This document shows, piece after piece, positions 34,411-46,115 of a stretch of 64,000 bases of DNA. The first letter of the stretch is position 1; each line of letters begins with the position of its first letter. Origin of the DNA: Nigrospora sphaerica (Eukaryota > Ascomycota > Sordariomycetes > Amphisphaeriales > Apiosporaceae); contig JAGVVL010000002.1 of the NCBI GenBank assembly GCA_018287875.1, positions 4,340,001 through 4,404,000 on the forward strand, written 5' to 3'. A program made the translations under genes and the position numbers. The notes beneath the pieces are model-generated. The model made no database searches, was not told the DNA's origin, and saw only the letters and a program-made list of their open reading frames with translations.

Positions 34411-35265
34411 GGCTTCTCGCCACATCGCCGCGTTGCCGAAGCCATCTCCCATCGAGTGAGCCCACGTCCGCAGTTCCTTCCGACTGCGAAGCCACCGGCG
34501 CCGCATCCCACTCCTCGTCGTCTTTCCAGGCCCAGCCGACGCCCGCACCGCCCGAACAATCTCGGCGCTGCCGATACCGACGCCAAGAACCCCTGTCGCT
34601 GCTTCTAGCAGAGGTCCGTGAAATCTCCACACGGTGGCAGCTGGTTGGCCTCGTCCTGCTTGTGCGGAATGGGCAGCTGCTGGCAATAAGGCTTTCGCTT
34701 GTAGTCTCCCTGTCCTCGGTTTGGCTGTTCGGTAGTTGCCTATGAACGAGGCGTCCCTGTTTCACGATCCAGGCGCCCGTCGGGCTGAAACGTTACTGAC
34801 ACACTTCAGGTCTGCCTCCACTTTGCTCCCAAGACCATACGATATCTCGGTCTTGATAGCACCAAGACGGCGCCGGCACCGCCATACCGCCCCCAAAACA
34901 ATACCTACAGTTACCGGCCACCTAGACGAGATGGATTTTTAAACACCGGTAATCAACTGATACATCCAAAGGCAGGATGAATTCACAAATACGTATCCCC
35001 GGTGCTCCTATGTCCATCCCCACGGCTTCTCACGATCCCTATCATTCTGTCTCTGCCCCCTCGAGCAGCTCGATGACAGCATGGCCGAGGTGTGACAAAC
35101 GCTATATCTAAGTACGACGTGACTTAGGGTTTGTACAGAGACAGGGAGCGTCTACAAGCCAATCCAACTTGCTTCTGCTTGAACACTGGTAACTGAGTAA
35201 CCGATGACTGAGGGGTGCTTGACTGGTTGGAACTGAACTTCGCAACAGGTCGTTAGGCTGTAGGC

Positions 35266-35321
35266 TCTTCTTCTTCTTCTTCTTCTTCTTCTTCTTCTTC
35301 TTCTTCTTCTTCTTCTTCTTT
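35266..35321. repeat. TTC trinucleotide microsatellite
   Basis: About 55 bp of uninterrupted TTC repeats in non-coding AT-rich DNA. Confidence 0.95.
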
Positions 35322-36436
35322 ATTGCCTCATGTAGAGTGTCCTCTACTACTTGTCGATAGTGCGCATACGTCCTCGCAGTACTTTATTAAGGAAATATAG
35401 AATTAAAACTGCTCTAGGCTGTGTATCAGCCTTTACTAGTAGCCGGCGATTAAGTGGGAGGGGACGACGGCGCCTAAACCGGTAACAAAACGAGTAGCTA
35501 ATAGGATTATTAGGAAGCCTTTACCAGCGTCCTTACTTCCGTTTAGGCTAGCGAGAACCGTCGTATACCTTTTATTGAAATACGAATATTCATATTGAGT
35601 TTCTTTTTGACGCAACGCAGCTTTCAGGTCGGACACCTTTCTATGCCGAGATATACACCCGCGAAGGCGCGGGGAAATGGCTGTTCGGCAACAGATGAAG
35701 CGGCAGGCCCATCAGATATGTCAATACTGCTGTGCGGCCGACAGGAGTATGCAGAAATCGCCCGATGTGTTACAGCGCGTCTGGACTAACTGCCCGCTGA
35801 GGCACAAAGCAAAAACTTCAGGAATGATCCACTTGTTGGAGTCATTCTGTCCAGTTCTGCACTATAAGGGCTCTACTCCTACAGGGACCAAATCTGCTAG
35901 GCCGTAACAAGCAGCCCGACCTTCTCATACCGACGACTAGCCAGCAACATATGCTTTTGGCGAGGTGAAGCTCGCACTCCGTCCGATCCGCTCTTTTGCC
36001 GCATGTCCGGGTGCAATTGCCTCGGTGCCACTTGATTTGTCGCGTCGCCGCCCAACACGGCCGATCCCACCATGATCACAGGAACTCGGGCTGAATCGAA
36101 AATGGAACGTAAATTGGTATGCAGATCCCGAGGTCGGGTCCCACCCCGAGCGCCACTCCAGTCCAACCGCAACCACCTAGCGAGCAAGAAAGTTATAGAA
36201 TGCAAAAGATGAAATGTAAGACGTAAGAGACTAGGGCGCTCAAGTCTTCCACGGCTTAAGTGTCGATCTAGCGGGATTCTAAGGGCTTATTTAGTAACTT
36301 TTTAAGGGTATTAAGGAGGAATTACTATTATATCCAGCCAGTTCCCGTCGGAAGCTATAGGATCAGATAAGAGCAAAAGCAATCTTTCCGGTTAGTTACC
36401 ACGCCGTGACCGCGGCTCTCTATACCCCCAAAATTT

Positions 36437-37117
36437 TTAAGTAAATATTTTAGCGCGCGTACTCTCCAGCCGCGTACGCAAAGACGAGATAATATGGCGA
36501 TGCACATCGCTAGAGAGGCCGCCCCCCTGATTCAGTGAAGGGGAATGGTCCCGGGCGGTCGTGTTGAAATGACGAGACAGTGCGTCGACCAGGCCTTCTA
36601 GTGTACGTATCTCCCCCGCGATGACTTGGTTTCTCAGGACCTAGCCGAGCTTGCCGTTGATCTGGTGCTGGCCGATGGTGAGGGGCTGTAGCAAGACGCG
36701 CGCGGCCCCGGGAGACTGGCGGGCGGAGCCGGCCGACGAGGACGGCGTGCGGGCCGAGGAGAAGAAGTAGTCCCCCTCGTCGAGCATGGCGCTGATGACG
36801 GCGCCGTTCCAACTGATGAGGTTGCCGCAAATGCTGAGCAGAAGCAGCTGCACCTGCGACCGGGCCGAGCAAGAGGAGCAGGCCAGGATCGGGCCTATGC
36901 CGGCGATGGCGTCCTGGTTCATCGCCAACACCGTCTCCATCCCCCGGGCTTTCCCGGCGCCCAAGGCCTCTTTGTGCGCACTCAGGCAGGCCGTATCGGC
37001 CACGCGCAGGCCTGCCATGATACGAAGAGCGGCAGTGAGGCATGTGTCGGGCCCGGGCCTCCGAGCCGTGCACTGGTTGACACGGGTGTCGACGGTGCGG
37101 ACCGACGGCCATGGAGA
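36437..37117 (-). pseudogene. AflR-type regulator, detached C-terminal half
   Basis: This minus-strand segment reads as the AflR-family C-terminal domain without its DNA-binding part. It contains CLTAALRIMAGL, then ETVLAMNQDAIAGIGPILAC with the Cys pair CSSC, then a hydrophobic helix ending ICGNLISWN, then VLLQPLTIGQHQI. A TAG at 36641-36643 interrupts the frame. Beyond it the same frame continues with EIRTLEGLVDALSRHF and SSLRTRLEST, matching the family tail, to TAA at 36437-36439. At the TAG the family usually has Gln, so CAG to TAG is likely. Upstream, the frame closes with a stop at 37118-37120 and no zinc-cluster exon follows. The matching zinc cluster sits on the opposite strand at 37644. 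Together they would equal one gene of about 420 residues, the size of AflR. Confidence 0.8.
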
Positions 37118-37224
37118 CTAAACCCTTCCAGCTCACACCCGCATGGGAAGCTTTATTGGCGTCCTGGGCGGCCGGCTGGGCAGCCGGCTGGGCGAAGCTG
37201 AACGGACACTGCATGGGGGTTGCG

Positions 37225-37235
37225 TCGTCGTACGA
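37225..37235. promoter_or_regulatory. AflR-type palindromic site TCG(N5)CGA
   Basis: TCG-TCGTA-CGA matches the AflR consensus exactly, about 410 bp upstream of the zinc-cluster fragment and within its presumed promoter, which suggests autoregulation. Such an 11-mer is expected by chance roughly once per 4 kb. Confidence 0.4.
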
Positions 37236-37643
37236 TTTGGACGACGGGCCGCGCTGACCACGTGCTTATGCGAATGCGACAGTAGGGCGGCTCGTCCGGC
37301 TGCTTACCATCCCCGCCTCACCATGCAAGGGTCTTTACCGACGCGGCTGAGCGGCAGGGTCTCGGATAAGCAAACCAAGCCGGCAAATAAGATCCAACTC
37401 GCTGGCCGGTTACCGACGTGAACTGTTACGTGTTGGCGCGGCTCGCTTAACGGGATGATTTGGCCGTCCCGGCCCTCTGGGGCTGGAAAGGCCGGGTCTC
37501 TATGTAAGTAAGCAGGGAGCTACCGACTCTCGTACGGCGGCTCTCGCGTTAGAGCTGCAGCGTTCGCAGCGGAAGAGATTCTTCGAGGGGGTTTTCCAGA
37601 ATACGCAAATATCCCCAAACGCTTTCACGCAGTTACCACACAC

Positions 37644-38441
37644 ATGGCGCCCTCAATCGTCGACCACGGACGGGCCGGCGGCATCGTAGTCGCCGGCCCG
37701 TCCCGCCCCCGCTACCCGCCCAAGCTCCGCCAGACGTGCGACTCGTGCAGCGAAGCCAAGGTCAAGTGCGACAAGGGCAGCCCGCGCTGCGGCCGCTGCG
37801 ACCGGCTGTCGTACGACTGCGTCTACAGCCCGGCCAAGCGCATCGGCCGGCCGCGGCCGCGTCCCCCCGGCCGCTCGTCCGACCGGGGGGGTGGCGAGGT
37901 GACGACGCCGGGCCGTGACGACGACGGCGCCGCCGCCGCCCGCCAAGCCCGCGAGCCGCGAAGACCCCCACCCCAAGCCTCGGCGGCCCAGCCCGCGCTG
38001 CTGCCCCAAGCACCGCGGACGACGGGGCCCGATCTCCACCTGAACCTGGACGACCTCGTCTCCGAGTACCTGTCCGGCGAGAGTTACTGGAGCACCTCGG
38101 ACAGCGTGGGTACAACTACCGGCGCCAGCACCCACGGCAGCGACGGGGCCGCGGCCCTCATAAGCGACGGGGCCCCGTTCCCCGCGCCCAGCCTGGGCGG
38201 CGGCGGCGGCGGCGGCGACAACAACCACTTGGGTGACGGTTTATCGTTTAGGGTGTGCCACGTGAATAAACATAATTTGCCGAACCGAATGAGACGTGAT
38301 GGAGCGGCGTGTGCGCATTTCACCTTCGGGAACCCTTGGTCGTTCAAACTCGAGCCCACGGGGCTGCATCTAACTGCCTTTTTGTCATTGGAAAGAGGAC
38401 GCTTGTGCTATCTCGTAGGAGAAGTAAAATCTAACCACTAG
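37644..38441 (+). pseudogene. AflR-type Zn2Cys6 regulator, N-terminal half
   Basis: The ATG opens a 265-codon frame. Residues 29-56 form a Zn2Cys6 binuclear cluster with spacing C-x2-C-x6-C-x6-C-x2-C-x6-C (CDSCSEAKVKC ... CGRCDRLSYDC), followed by VYSPAKRIGRPRPRPP, the AflR-type linker. Residues up to about 195 (LDDLVSEYLSGESYW, a Gly-rich run) look like an AflR-family middle region. From about nucleotide 38225 the sequence (CHVNKHNLPNRMRRDG onward) no longer resembles the family, and the C-terminal AflR domain is absent. That domain lies on the minus strand at 36437-37117. The frame is open, so a short protein could still be made, but as a cluster regulator it is truncated. Family members control anthraquinone and aflatoxin-type clusters and bind TCG(N5)CGA. 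Confidence 0.8.
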
Positions 38442-38492
38442 CTAGAAACCATCAGTTGAAGTCAACGCGCCAGCACGGAACCCGCTTCCGCC

Positions 38493-41400
38493 TTAGACGT
38501 TCTGCTCTATCCACCCCACGACGACGCCGTCCTGCAGGACGTAGACGTCGCCCGAGAACATGTGCGGCTCGCTCGCGGGCGCCATGCGCACGTAGCTCCG
38601 GTACCGGCCGCCCGCGACGGCCGCCCGCGCCAGGCGGCAGCTGGCCCAGCCGTTGGTGACGTAGAAGTAGTCGCGGGTCTCGGAGGCCTCGCTGCCGTTC
38701 ATGACGAAGCCCCCGACGTGGAAGAGGCTGTCGATCCAGTGGGGCGGCGTGTGCCAGGCGCCGTGGCGCTCCGGCGCCAGCACCACGTCGGCGTACGCCT
38801 CGAGCCCCGCCACGACGACCGAGTGCATGCCGCGGTACTTGTCCGCGTACGCGACCACGTTCTCGAACAGCGTGTACGCCAGGTCCCGCCCCAGCCGGCT
38901 GGCGGCCCCCGAGGGCACCATGGCCGCCAGCGCCGCCGTGCGGCTGTCCACGAGCCACGACAGCTTGCCGAACTCGTCCGCCCACGCGTCCGGGTCCTCG
39001 TAGCGGACCGTCGCCGTCGCGTAGGGCTCGGCCGAGCGCTGCCCCGCGGCGTCCACGTTGTACCACTGCACCGCCGTCGCCAGTTCCTCGAGATGCATCT
39101 CGGCCTCGACCTGCAGAAGCTGCGCTCCCTCTCTGTTCGCCATGACGACCTGCGCGTGCTCCACCACCATGTCGCAAACGTTCATGGCCACCGGGCCGTT
39201 CGCGCCGGGGACCATGCGCCCATACAGGTACTCGCCCACGGTCAAAGCCATGTCGGCCCAGATGGACTGGAAGGCGGGGGTTAGCACAAGAATCCCCCGG
39301 GCCGGCCCGCCGTGCACTCGAGGAACTTACCGAAGTCGCTACGCCGAAACCGTTCATGTGGTGCCCGTCCATGGCGCTCAGCAGCTCCGGCTGCATCATG
39401 TCCGAGACGACGACCACCCGGCCCACGTTGCCGACAATTTGCTCGGATGTGATCTGTTGCATCGAGGAAGTCCGCAGGGCGGAGCCGTGGGTCGCCGGCA
39501 GCTGCTTGTTCGGGTTGCTGCCCTTCGGGTACGCCTTGTCCAGCGTCCAGGTCCCTTCGTACTGGATCCAGTAGTTTTTCTCGTTCCACTTGTACGCGTC
39601 GAGCGCCACCAGCGCGTGGCACTCCTCGTACGGGCGGTGGTACTCATTCCAGTTGACCGGAACGCCCGCGCGGTAGAGCGAGGCCAGGGTGCTCCACAGG
39701 GTGACGAAGTCATCTTCGGAACGGCGGAGCGACGCCGCCACCTGCGCGTTAGCAAGGTAACCGCGCACGAGCGAGACGCACACGGGGTGGGGCCCGATTT
39801 CGACCTATGCGGTCTTCTCGTCGATGATGCCGAGCTCCCGGGCCGCCTCCAGAGCGCCGGCGAAATTGACGGGCGCTCGGGTGGCTCTGCTTAGGTACTT
39901 CCCGTTGACCGTCTTGCTGTCAAAGACGCAGGTGCTGAGGAGCGGCGAGAGGACGGGGGTGCGCGGGGCCTTGTAGGTGACGTGCTTGGCCACCTGCTCG
40001 AACGGCGCGAGGACGGGGTCCATCTGGCTGGTGTGGAAGGCGAATGGAACGTCGAGGAGGGTGCACTTGATGCCCTGGCGCTCCAGTGCCTCCCGGGACG
40101 CCTCGATGACGGCGCGGGGGCCTCCGAGAACGGTGTCCGCCGTTCCGTTGACGCACGAAACCTGGTACTGTCCGTCGGGCACGGCGCCCCTGATCCGGTC
40201 GACGCTGGCGCGCACCGCCAGCATGGCGTGGCCGCCGTCGTTGCACATGGAGACGGCGAGCTCGGCGCGTTTGCCCACGAGGAGAATGGCGTCGGCGGCG
40301 GAAATCACCCCCGCCACCACCAGAGCGGCGTACTCGCCCAGGCTGTGGCCAATGACGGCGCTCGGCTTCACGCCCAGGAGCAACCAGAGCCCGGCGAGCG
40401 CAATCTGGGTGACGACGATGGTCAGTTGGGTCGCTTGCGGCGAGATGCCGGCATCCCCGGGGACGTTGCCGTCGATGAGGGGCAGGACCGAGGGAAAGCC
40501 GAACCCTTGCACCAGGTGGTCGAGGCGGGTGATTTCTTGCCGGTAATACGGGAAGGAATGGTACAGCGCCGTGCCCATGCCCAGGTAGAACGAACCTTGG
40601 CCAGTAAACGCGAAGACGACCGAGGGGGGCGTCGCCGGCACGGGGCGGACCTCGGCAATACTGGGCAAGGCTTCTTCCAGAGCCTTTCGCAGCTGAGGAA
40701 TGCTGCACGCCGCGACGGCCAGCCTGGAGTTGTGGTGCATCCGCCGGGCCGTCGTCGTGTAGGAAAGGGCGCCTAGATCGGTGTCCGGGTACCTGTCCAG
40801 GAATCCGATGAGGGCCGCCAGGTTGCCCTCGAGAGACTTCTTGCTTTTGGCCGAGATGGCTATCGGGTAGCTTGTCCTGGGGTCGACGCCACGGGGTTTC
40901 CTGGCCGGCCCGTCCCCGAGGATCAGCGTCGTGTTCCCGCCGTGGGCGCCGAAGCTGTTGACCACGGCATGTCGGCGCTTCCCGGGCGCCCGGGGCCACG
41001 GTTGGAGGTTCATGACCAGGCCAGCCTGTCGCTTGGCCAAGTCCAGCGGAATGATGGGGTTGGTGGCCGTCTTGATGCCGATATGCGGCGGGATCTGGCT
41101 GTTTTGGAAGACCAACAGCGCCTTGATAAGCGAGGCAATGCCCGCCGCGGCCCCGCCGTGCCCGATATTGGATTTCACGGCTCCGAGGTGGAGGGGCTGG
41201 TCGGCGCGGCGACGTGGCGAGAGGGGCGCGAAGAAGTCGCAAACCGATTCGGACTCGACCGCGTCGCCGACTTGAGTGCCGGTGCCGTGCAGCTCGACGT
41301 AGCCTACGTCGAGAGGGTTGATACCGGCGACCTGGACCACCTGGGCGTAGTTGCTCTTCTGGGCCCCGGCGTGGGGCTGCGTGATGGAGGCGGCATACGC

Positions 41401-43647
41401 CGAGTGGTTGGTTGCGCCAGCTAGGACGGTGGCGATGATGTTGTCGTTATCCGCGACGGCGTCCTCCGGGCGTTTGATCACGACGGAGCCGATACCGTCG
41501 GCTCGGCAGTACCCGTCGGCACCCTCGTCCCACACTTTGCATTAACCTGTTTGCGACAGAAAGTGGCCGTTGCCGAGCATGGCGTAGTTGTCGGGGTTGG
41601 TGATGACGCTGAGACCCCCGGCGACAACGGTGTCGGCCTCGCCGGCCCAAAGCGCCGAACAGGCGGCATTGACGGCCGCCAGTCGGCTGGAGCATGCGGT
41701 ATCGATGTTGAAGCTGGGGCCGCCGAACTTGAAGAAATAGTTGATGCGTCCGTTTGCGAAGGCTCGCTCGCCTCCGGGCACCGCGTGGGTCCCGATGTGT
41801 TGCGCCGCATTCAATTCCCGCCAGTCGTCGCTCGCCTGGCCGTAGTAGGTGCCGACCCGCTCCAGCACCGTGGACGGCGTCCTGTTGGGTACGAACCCGG
41901 ACATTTCGAGCGCCTCGTACGCCGTGACGAGGGCCAGACGGTGCATGGGGTCGGTTTGCTCTGCCTAGAACCGGCCAGTCAGAAGGGAGGGGCAAGAAGA
42001 TGAAAGAGGGAACCAGACGGGGATAGGGGCGCGGGCTTAGAAGGAGGGGGTGGGCGCGAACCCCCCCCCCGTGACGATCGTACTCACCTCTCGGGGGGAC
42101 ATGTTGAAGAAGGCGGCGTCAAACATGCCGGGCTGATCAATGAAGTTCCCGTAGGGCGTGGGCGTCGAATTGGGCGTCTTGCCAGTGGGGTCGAAATGGG
42201 CGACCAGATCGAACCTGTCGACCGGAACCTCGGTATGGGTGTCTCTTCCCGCTTTCAGGAGGTCCCAAAACAGCTTGCAGTTGTTGGCGCCGCCGGGCAA
42301 CCTGCAGGACATTCCCACGATGGCAAGAGAAGACTGCGCCGGAGTCCGCGGGGCGCTGAGCGGGACGGCGTTGAAAGACCAGTCGATCAGATCCACATTC
42401 CTTGTCGTCACTTCGGGCAGACCCTCGGCGACAGCTGCCACTATGCTCTTGGAGATGAGGGACGAGCGAAACAGGAGTATGTCACACTCGGCCGGGCCCG
42501 AGTGTGCGATCGACTCCATGATGCCACCACTCAGATTGTCCAGGAAAATGCCGCCCGTGAGGATGTCCGCAGCCACTGCTTCGTAAAGCTCGCCGGCGTT
42601 GCGCGCGGGGTAGGGTTTGCCCGTCTGCGGCGAGAACAGGGGCAGCCGGACGGGGCGAGAGTGGGAGCACCGAGGCGCGGAACCGTGGACGACGGACTTG
42701 ACGTCTTCAGCGGCGTAGATGTGCGGCGCGTGGCACAATCCATTGTAGACAGGCATCGGGAGGTGCTTCGAGTAGCGCAGAGCTTCCGAGTGCCGGAACG
42801 CATTCTTCAGGCGAGACGGCGGGCCCGTGACGCTGACGGACGTCTTGTCCGACGCACTAATAAAGACTTTCGTCGGCGTGGGGTTGGACTGCAAGACACC
42901 AATGTTAAGGGGAGTACGGGCCGGCAGGTCCCAGGGTTTTGCTACTTACCGAATCCGTGTTGTAGCGGTCAAGCTCCTCCTGTACCTTGGAGGCAGACAG
43001 GCCCGTTAACACGTACGCCCAGCTGCCGTAGCCTCCGTCCTGGTCTCGTGCTTCGAGTCCCGCCGACACACTGTCCACGTGGATTCCCAGCCGGAAGGCG
43101 ATCCTCACGCTTTCCACGCCGTTGGTGGCGACTTCGGCCAAGGAGTCGGAGACGGAGACGGCCGCCGCGGCGAACAACCCAATACTGAGGCCGGAGAGGG
43201 TTGTTCTCTCACCGGGAGGGTGGAGGACCAAGTCGGCGGCTTCGTGGTGGCTGTGAAAAGAGAGATCAGTTTACGGCTCGCGCTTGCTTGGGTTTGCGCG
43301 CTGCGGACTGACCCGATGAGCATGCCAATCTCCAGGACGCAGAGTAGGGCACTTTCCAGTGCTCCTCCCACGGGGCCTTGCCTGAAGTCGGGATCGTTGG
43401 CGAGAGACAGGACCGAGGTAAAGGGCGGGATGAGTTCTTTCAAGCGCAGGGGCAGCCGCGCGACTTCGTGGCGGACCGCATCGCCGCAAGCGTCCAGGAA
43501 GGAAGCAAGGAGACGAAATCGCTGGCCCTTGCTGTTGGTGTGAAGGCGGCGAAACAGATCTCGGACATCGTCATTGGGGAACTCGTTACTGAAGAATAGC
43601 AGCCGTGAGTGGAAGTCGCCCAGACATTCCGTTGAGGGAGTGTCCAT
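38493..43647 (-). pseudogene. Non-reducing PKS (SAT-KS-MAT-PT), decayed, ACP missing
   Basis: Five exons (43313-43647, 42950-43250, 42088-42888, 39331-41964, 38493-39266), all with GT-AG ends and consistent frame. The order is SAT (exons 1-3), KS (from SLAIVGMSCRLPGG near 42330), MAT (FTGQGS; GHSLGEYAA near 40345) and PT (HHMNG His and HWIDSLFHVGGFV Asp). KS residues are present (DTACSS; HGTGTQVGD; NIGHGGAAAG). Two in-frame stops break it: TAA at 41542-41544 inside the KS, where the family has Gln in TGQCK, and TAG at 39805-39807 at the MAT/PT boundary, where the family has Trp before VEIGPHPVC. The frame ends at TAA 38493-38495 just after PT; no ACP or TE follows. The SAT motif is GLSIG, with Ser in place of the usual Cys. 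The companion thioesterase suggests an atrochrysone-carboxylate synthase ancestor. Confidence 0.85.
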
Positions 43648-44303
43648 GATCGCTCAGGCCGAGACGGACTCGATGAAACGGATGGGAAGAGAAGGCGTTG
43701 GGCAGAACAAACGGGAGAGGAAGACGCGCATCAAGGCTTTTAAACCCCCGGAATGGCTGTGGCCTGTATACTGCACGAGAACAGGCCGAACAGAGAGACG
43801 ACGGACGTCGATGTAACCACTCTACGCCGTTGGGCTCGGCCGAACGCCTAGCACAGCCCGGTATCCGACAGGAGCCGCAGCACCCAGACCGGAGCGCCGA
43901 CTGCACCGAGCACAAAACGTGGAGCCGCCACATTTGAAAAAGCCCCCGTTGGTTGAATCGAACGGGGGCTTGTGTCCAGAGTCTCCTCGGCTCGGGAATG
44001 GGGGGAAACGCTCGAATGTGGGCAGTCAGCTCGCTGGCTCTACCATTACTCGCGGTCAGCTGCAATAGGGGATGGGCAAGTCTCCTCAAAAACATGTGTT
44101 TTTGTCACGTACGTAGCCATCAGGTTGATTCCGAGAACGAACGTGACGCGCATAAACTAGTTTTCCACGGCCCTTTAAATCAGCTTGGTGTATATTCCGC
44201 CTTGTTATCCCGTGTTAGCAAGCACTCCTGCACCGAATACGGCCCCGGTTTGGCATGAGAAGTTGTGTTACGTTCCACTGATCCCTTGCATGTTCTATCC
44301 ATC
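43648..44303. other. PKS promoter region
   Basis: A 656-bp spacer between the thioesterase stop and the PKS start, both on the minus strand. No TCG(N5)CGA site was found in it. No gene was recognised. Confidence 0.55.
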
Positions 44304-45326
44304 CTAGGCAACTACCTTGCGCGCTTTGTTGACGAACCACCGCTGCGTGCCGCCGTGCAAAACGAAGCCCACCTTGCGCGTGTCCGCCAGCATCTGCAGA
44401 ATTTCCATGGTGGATGGTTCAATAGCGCCTTGGAGCAAGCTCTGGGGGACGTCTCCGTGGATCTTCCGGATAATCTCCCTCGTCGACAAACCGGCCGTGC
44501 TGTAGGCATTTTGTCCCAGATTCCCCACTCCGTCGAGTAGAGCGTCATAGATCAACTTCTCCCGCGTTCTTTTCTGCCGGATGTACTGGTTGATCTTGGC
44601 CGGGAGCTGTTCGATTCGAACCCCATGGGCCGGGTATCCGATGCGACAGCCTTGGCCGGCCATGTAGTCAAGACTTTGCAGGTACAAGGCGAGGTCTTCG
44701 ACAACGGTAAAGCCATGACCCAAGACGTTGTCGCCCGTGAACAGAGCATTCTCCTCCTCGAGAAGAAAGCACATGTGATCAAAAGCGTGTCCGGGTTTGA
44801 AGAGGGCCTTGACGGTGGCGCCCTCAACTGTGAACGTCTGACCATCTTCCATGTCGTGCTGACCAGGGTCAGGGTTGCATTTGTGAATACGATCCGCAAG
44901 CGCTGCATCGTATGCCAGCAGGTCTGGCACGCCGCCCGTGTGGTCGCCGTGCCAGTGCGTGAGGAGGACGTGAGAGATGGTTAAGTCTTTCTCCTCCAAA
45001 ACTTGGACCATTCGCTCGATCCACACGGGGACCCCCTGCGTGGGCAGTGACAGTTAGTATTGCCTGTCCCACTTCACCGGCTTGTCCTGCCTGTCACCCT
45101 GGTTACGAACCTCGCCAGTGTCGATTAGAATCCTGGTCTTCCCAGTGCCGACGGGGAAGGTGTTGGTTCCCTGGAGCTGCATCTCCCCGGGGTTTCCTCC
45201 CATCACTCTGATAACTCTGTCCGTGACATCCTCCACATCATCGAGATGGGGAAGTCGGCTTGACTGGGCTAAGAGGTAGTCTTGCCAGAACTCGCGGTCG
45301 ATCTTGACGTTTGCCAAAGTCGCCAT
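44304..45326 (-). CDS. Metallo-beta-lactamase-type PKS thioesterase (ACTE-like)
   Basis: Exons 45111-45326 and 44304-45035 (75-bp intron, donor GTTCGT, branch CTAAC, acceptor ACGCAG) give 315 residues, the size of atrochrysone-carboxyl-ACP thioesterases. The zinc site is [10 protein letters not shown] (H99, H101, D103, H104). Supporting motifs are [28 protein letters not shown] and [11 protein letters not shown]. These enzymes release the chain from TE-less NR-PKSs acting in trans. The gene lies immediately upstream of such a PKS on the same strand. Unlike the PKS it has no internal stop, all metal ligands are present and splice sites are intact. Without a functional PKS in the window it is an orphan unless another PKS copy exists in the genome. 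Confidence 0.88.
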
Positions 45327-46115
45327 GGTTGACTGACAGGTACACGAAGCGATGAGAGTAGATCACACACAACGATGCGGATTGTTCAACGACAAACACG
45401 ATTCCGAATACGGCGGGCATCGAAGCTACGAGTGTATTGAGACGAGGAGTTGATTCCCAAAGGGGCCCCCGAACAGCGCGTGCTGACGGACACCGGTAGG
45501 GTGTAAGCACTGGGTGTTACCGTGGTCGGAAACCGAGCTCGGCGGCACATGCGCGTGTTGGCTTTTCAGCTCTGCCCACCAAAAGGCTCAGCTAACTAAA
45601 AAACGAAGGGCCAATCCTCAGCCTCGTCGTGGCTAAGACGTCGCCTCGCAACTTGGTCACGAACGACCGCCCTGAGCCGTTGTAGCCAGCCTTGCAACAC
45701 CGTCCCGCCGTATTATCACGGGCCGTGGTCGAAGCAGAACCACTGTGATTCGTCCGGTTTTACGCAAGACGGTCTACCAACTGTAGACGAACATGGCCCG
45801 TATCAGACTGCGAAATGCGACAGTCAGACGGTGAAAAGAACGGTAAGACGCGGGCCGGATGCCGAATGCAGAAGGCGATCGGCCCGTCGGTGGCTCAGGG
45901 ATGCGTCTCAGGCACCAACATGCCACTCCGGCAGGGCCCACGTCAGCACTAGCCGGATTGAACAAAGACAACATGTACCTACCCGCTGGGCAGCAGCCAA
46001 TCGGTCAGTTCTAGTTGTCCGGCCCAGCCGCCCCCGGAAGATTCAAGCAATGCCGAGCAACTGTCTTCCTCTCTCTATATAACTGTCCGTGCTTACTGGG
46101 ACTTCCGTGGCCCCC
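45327..46115. other. Divergent promoter region, thioesterase / GST
   Basis: A 789-bp head-to-head region. Apart from the AflR-type site listed separately it contains TCGAAGCTACGA (N6 spacing) near 45419. No gene is present. Confidence 0.55.
45526..45536. promoter_or_regulatory. AflR-type palindromic site TCG(N5)CGA
   Basis: TCG-GAAAC-CGA matches the AflR consensus, 200 bp upstream of the thioesterase ATG and in the shared promoter with the GST. The position is as expected for a cluster under an AflR-type regulator, but binding is not shown. Confidence 0.45.

Larger units (their letters stand above)
33125..36436. other. 3.3-kb gene-poor region with simple repeats
   Basis: No gene could be supported. 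Overlapping ORFs between about 33600 and 34750 are chance frames over GC-rich DNA and an 8-bp tandem repeat. From about 34950 the DNA becomes AT-richer and contains a TTC microsatellite. ORFs at 35436-35636 and 35897-36205 have no recognisable domain. Confidence 0.55.

Noticed and set aside
38196..38492. Searched for the missing PKS ACP on the minus strand
   Set aside because: No carrier-protein motif (GxDSL type) was seen in any minus frame. A short RLRRKRVP-like string in another frame just after PT hints at a frameshift but not at an ACP.
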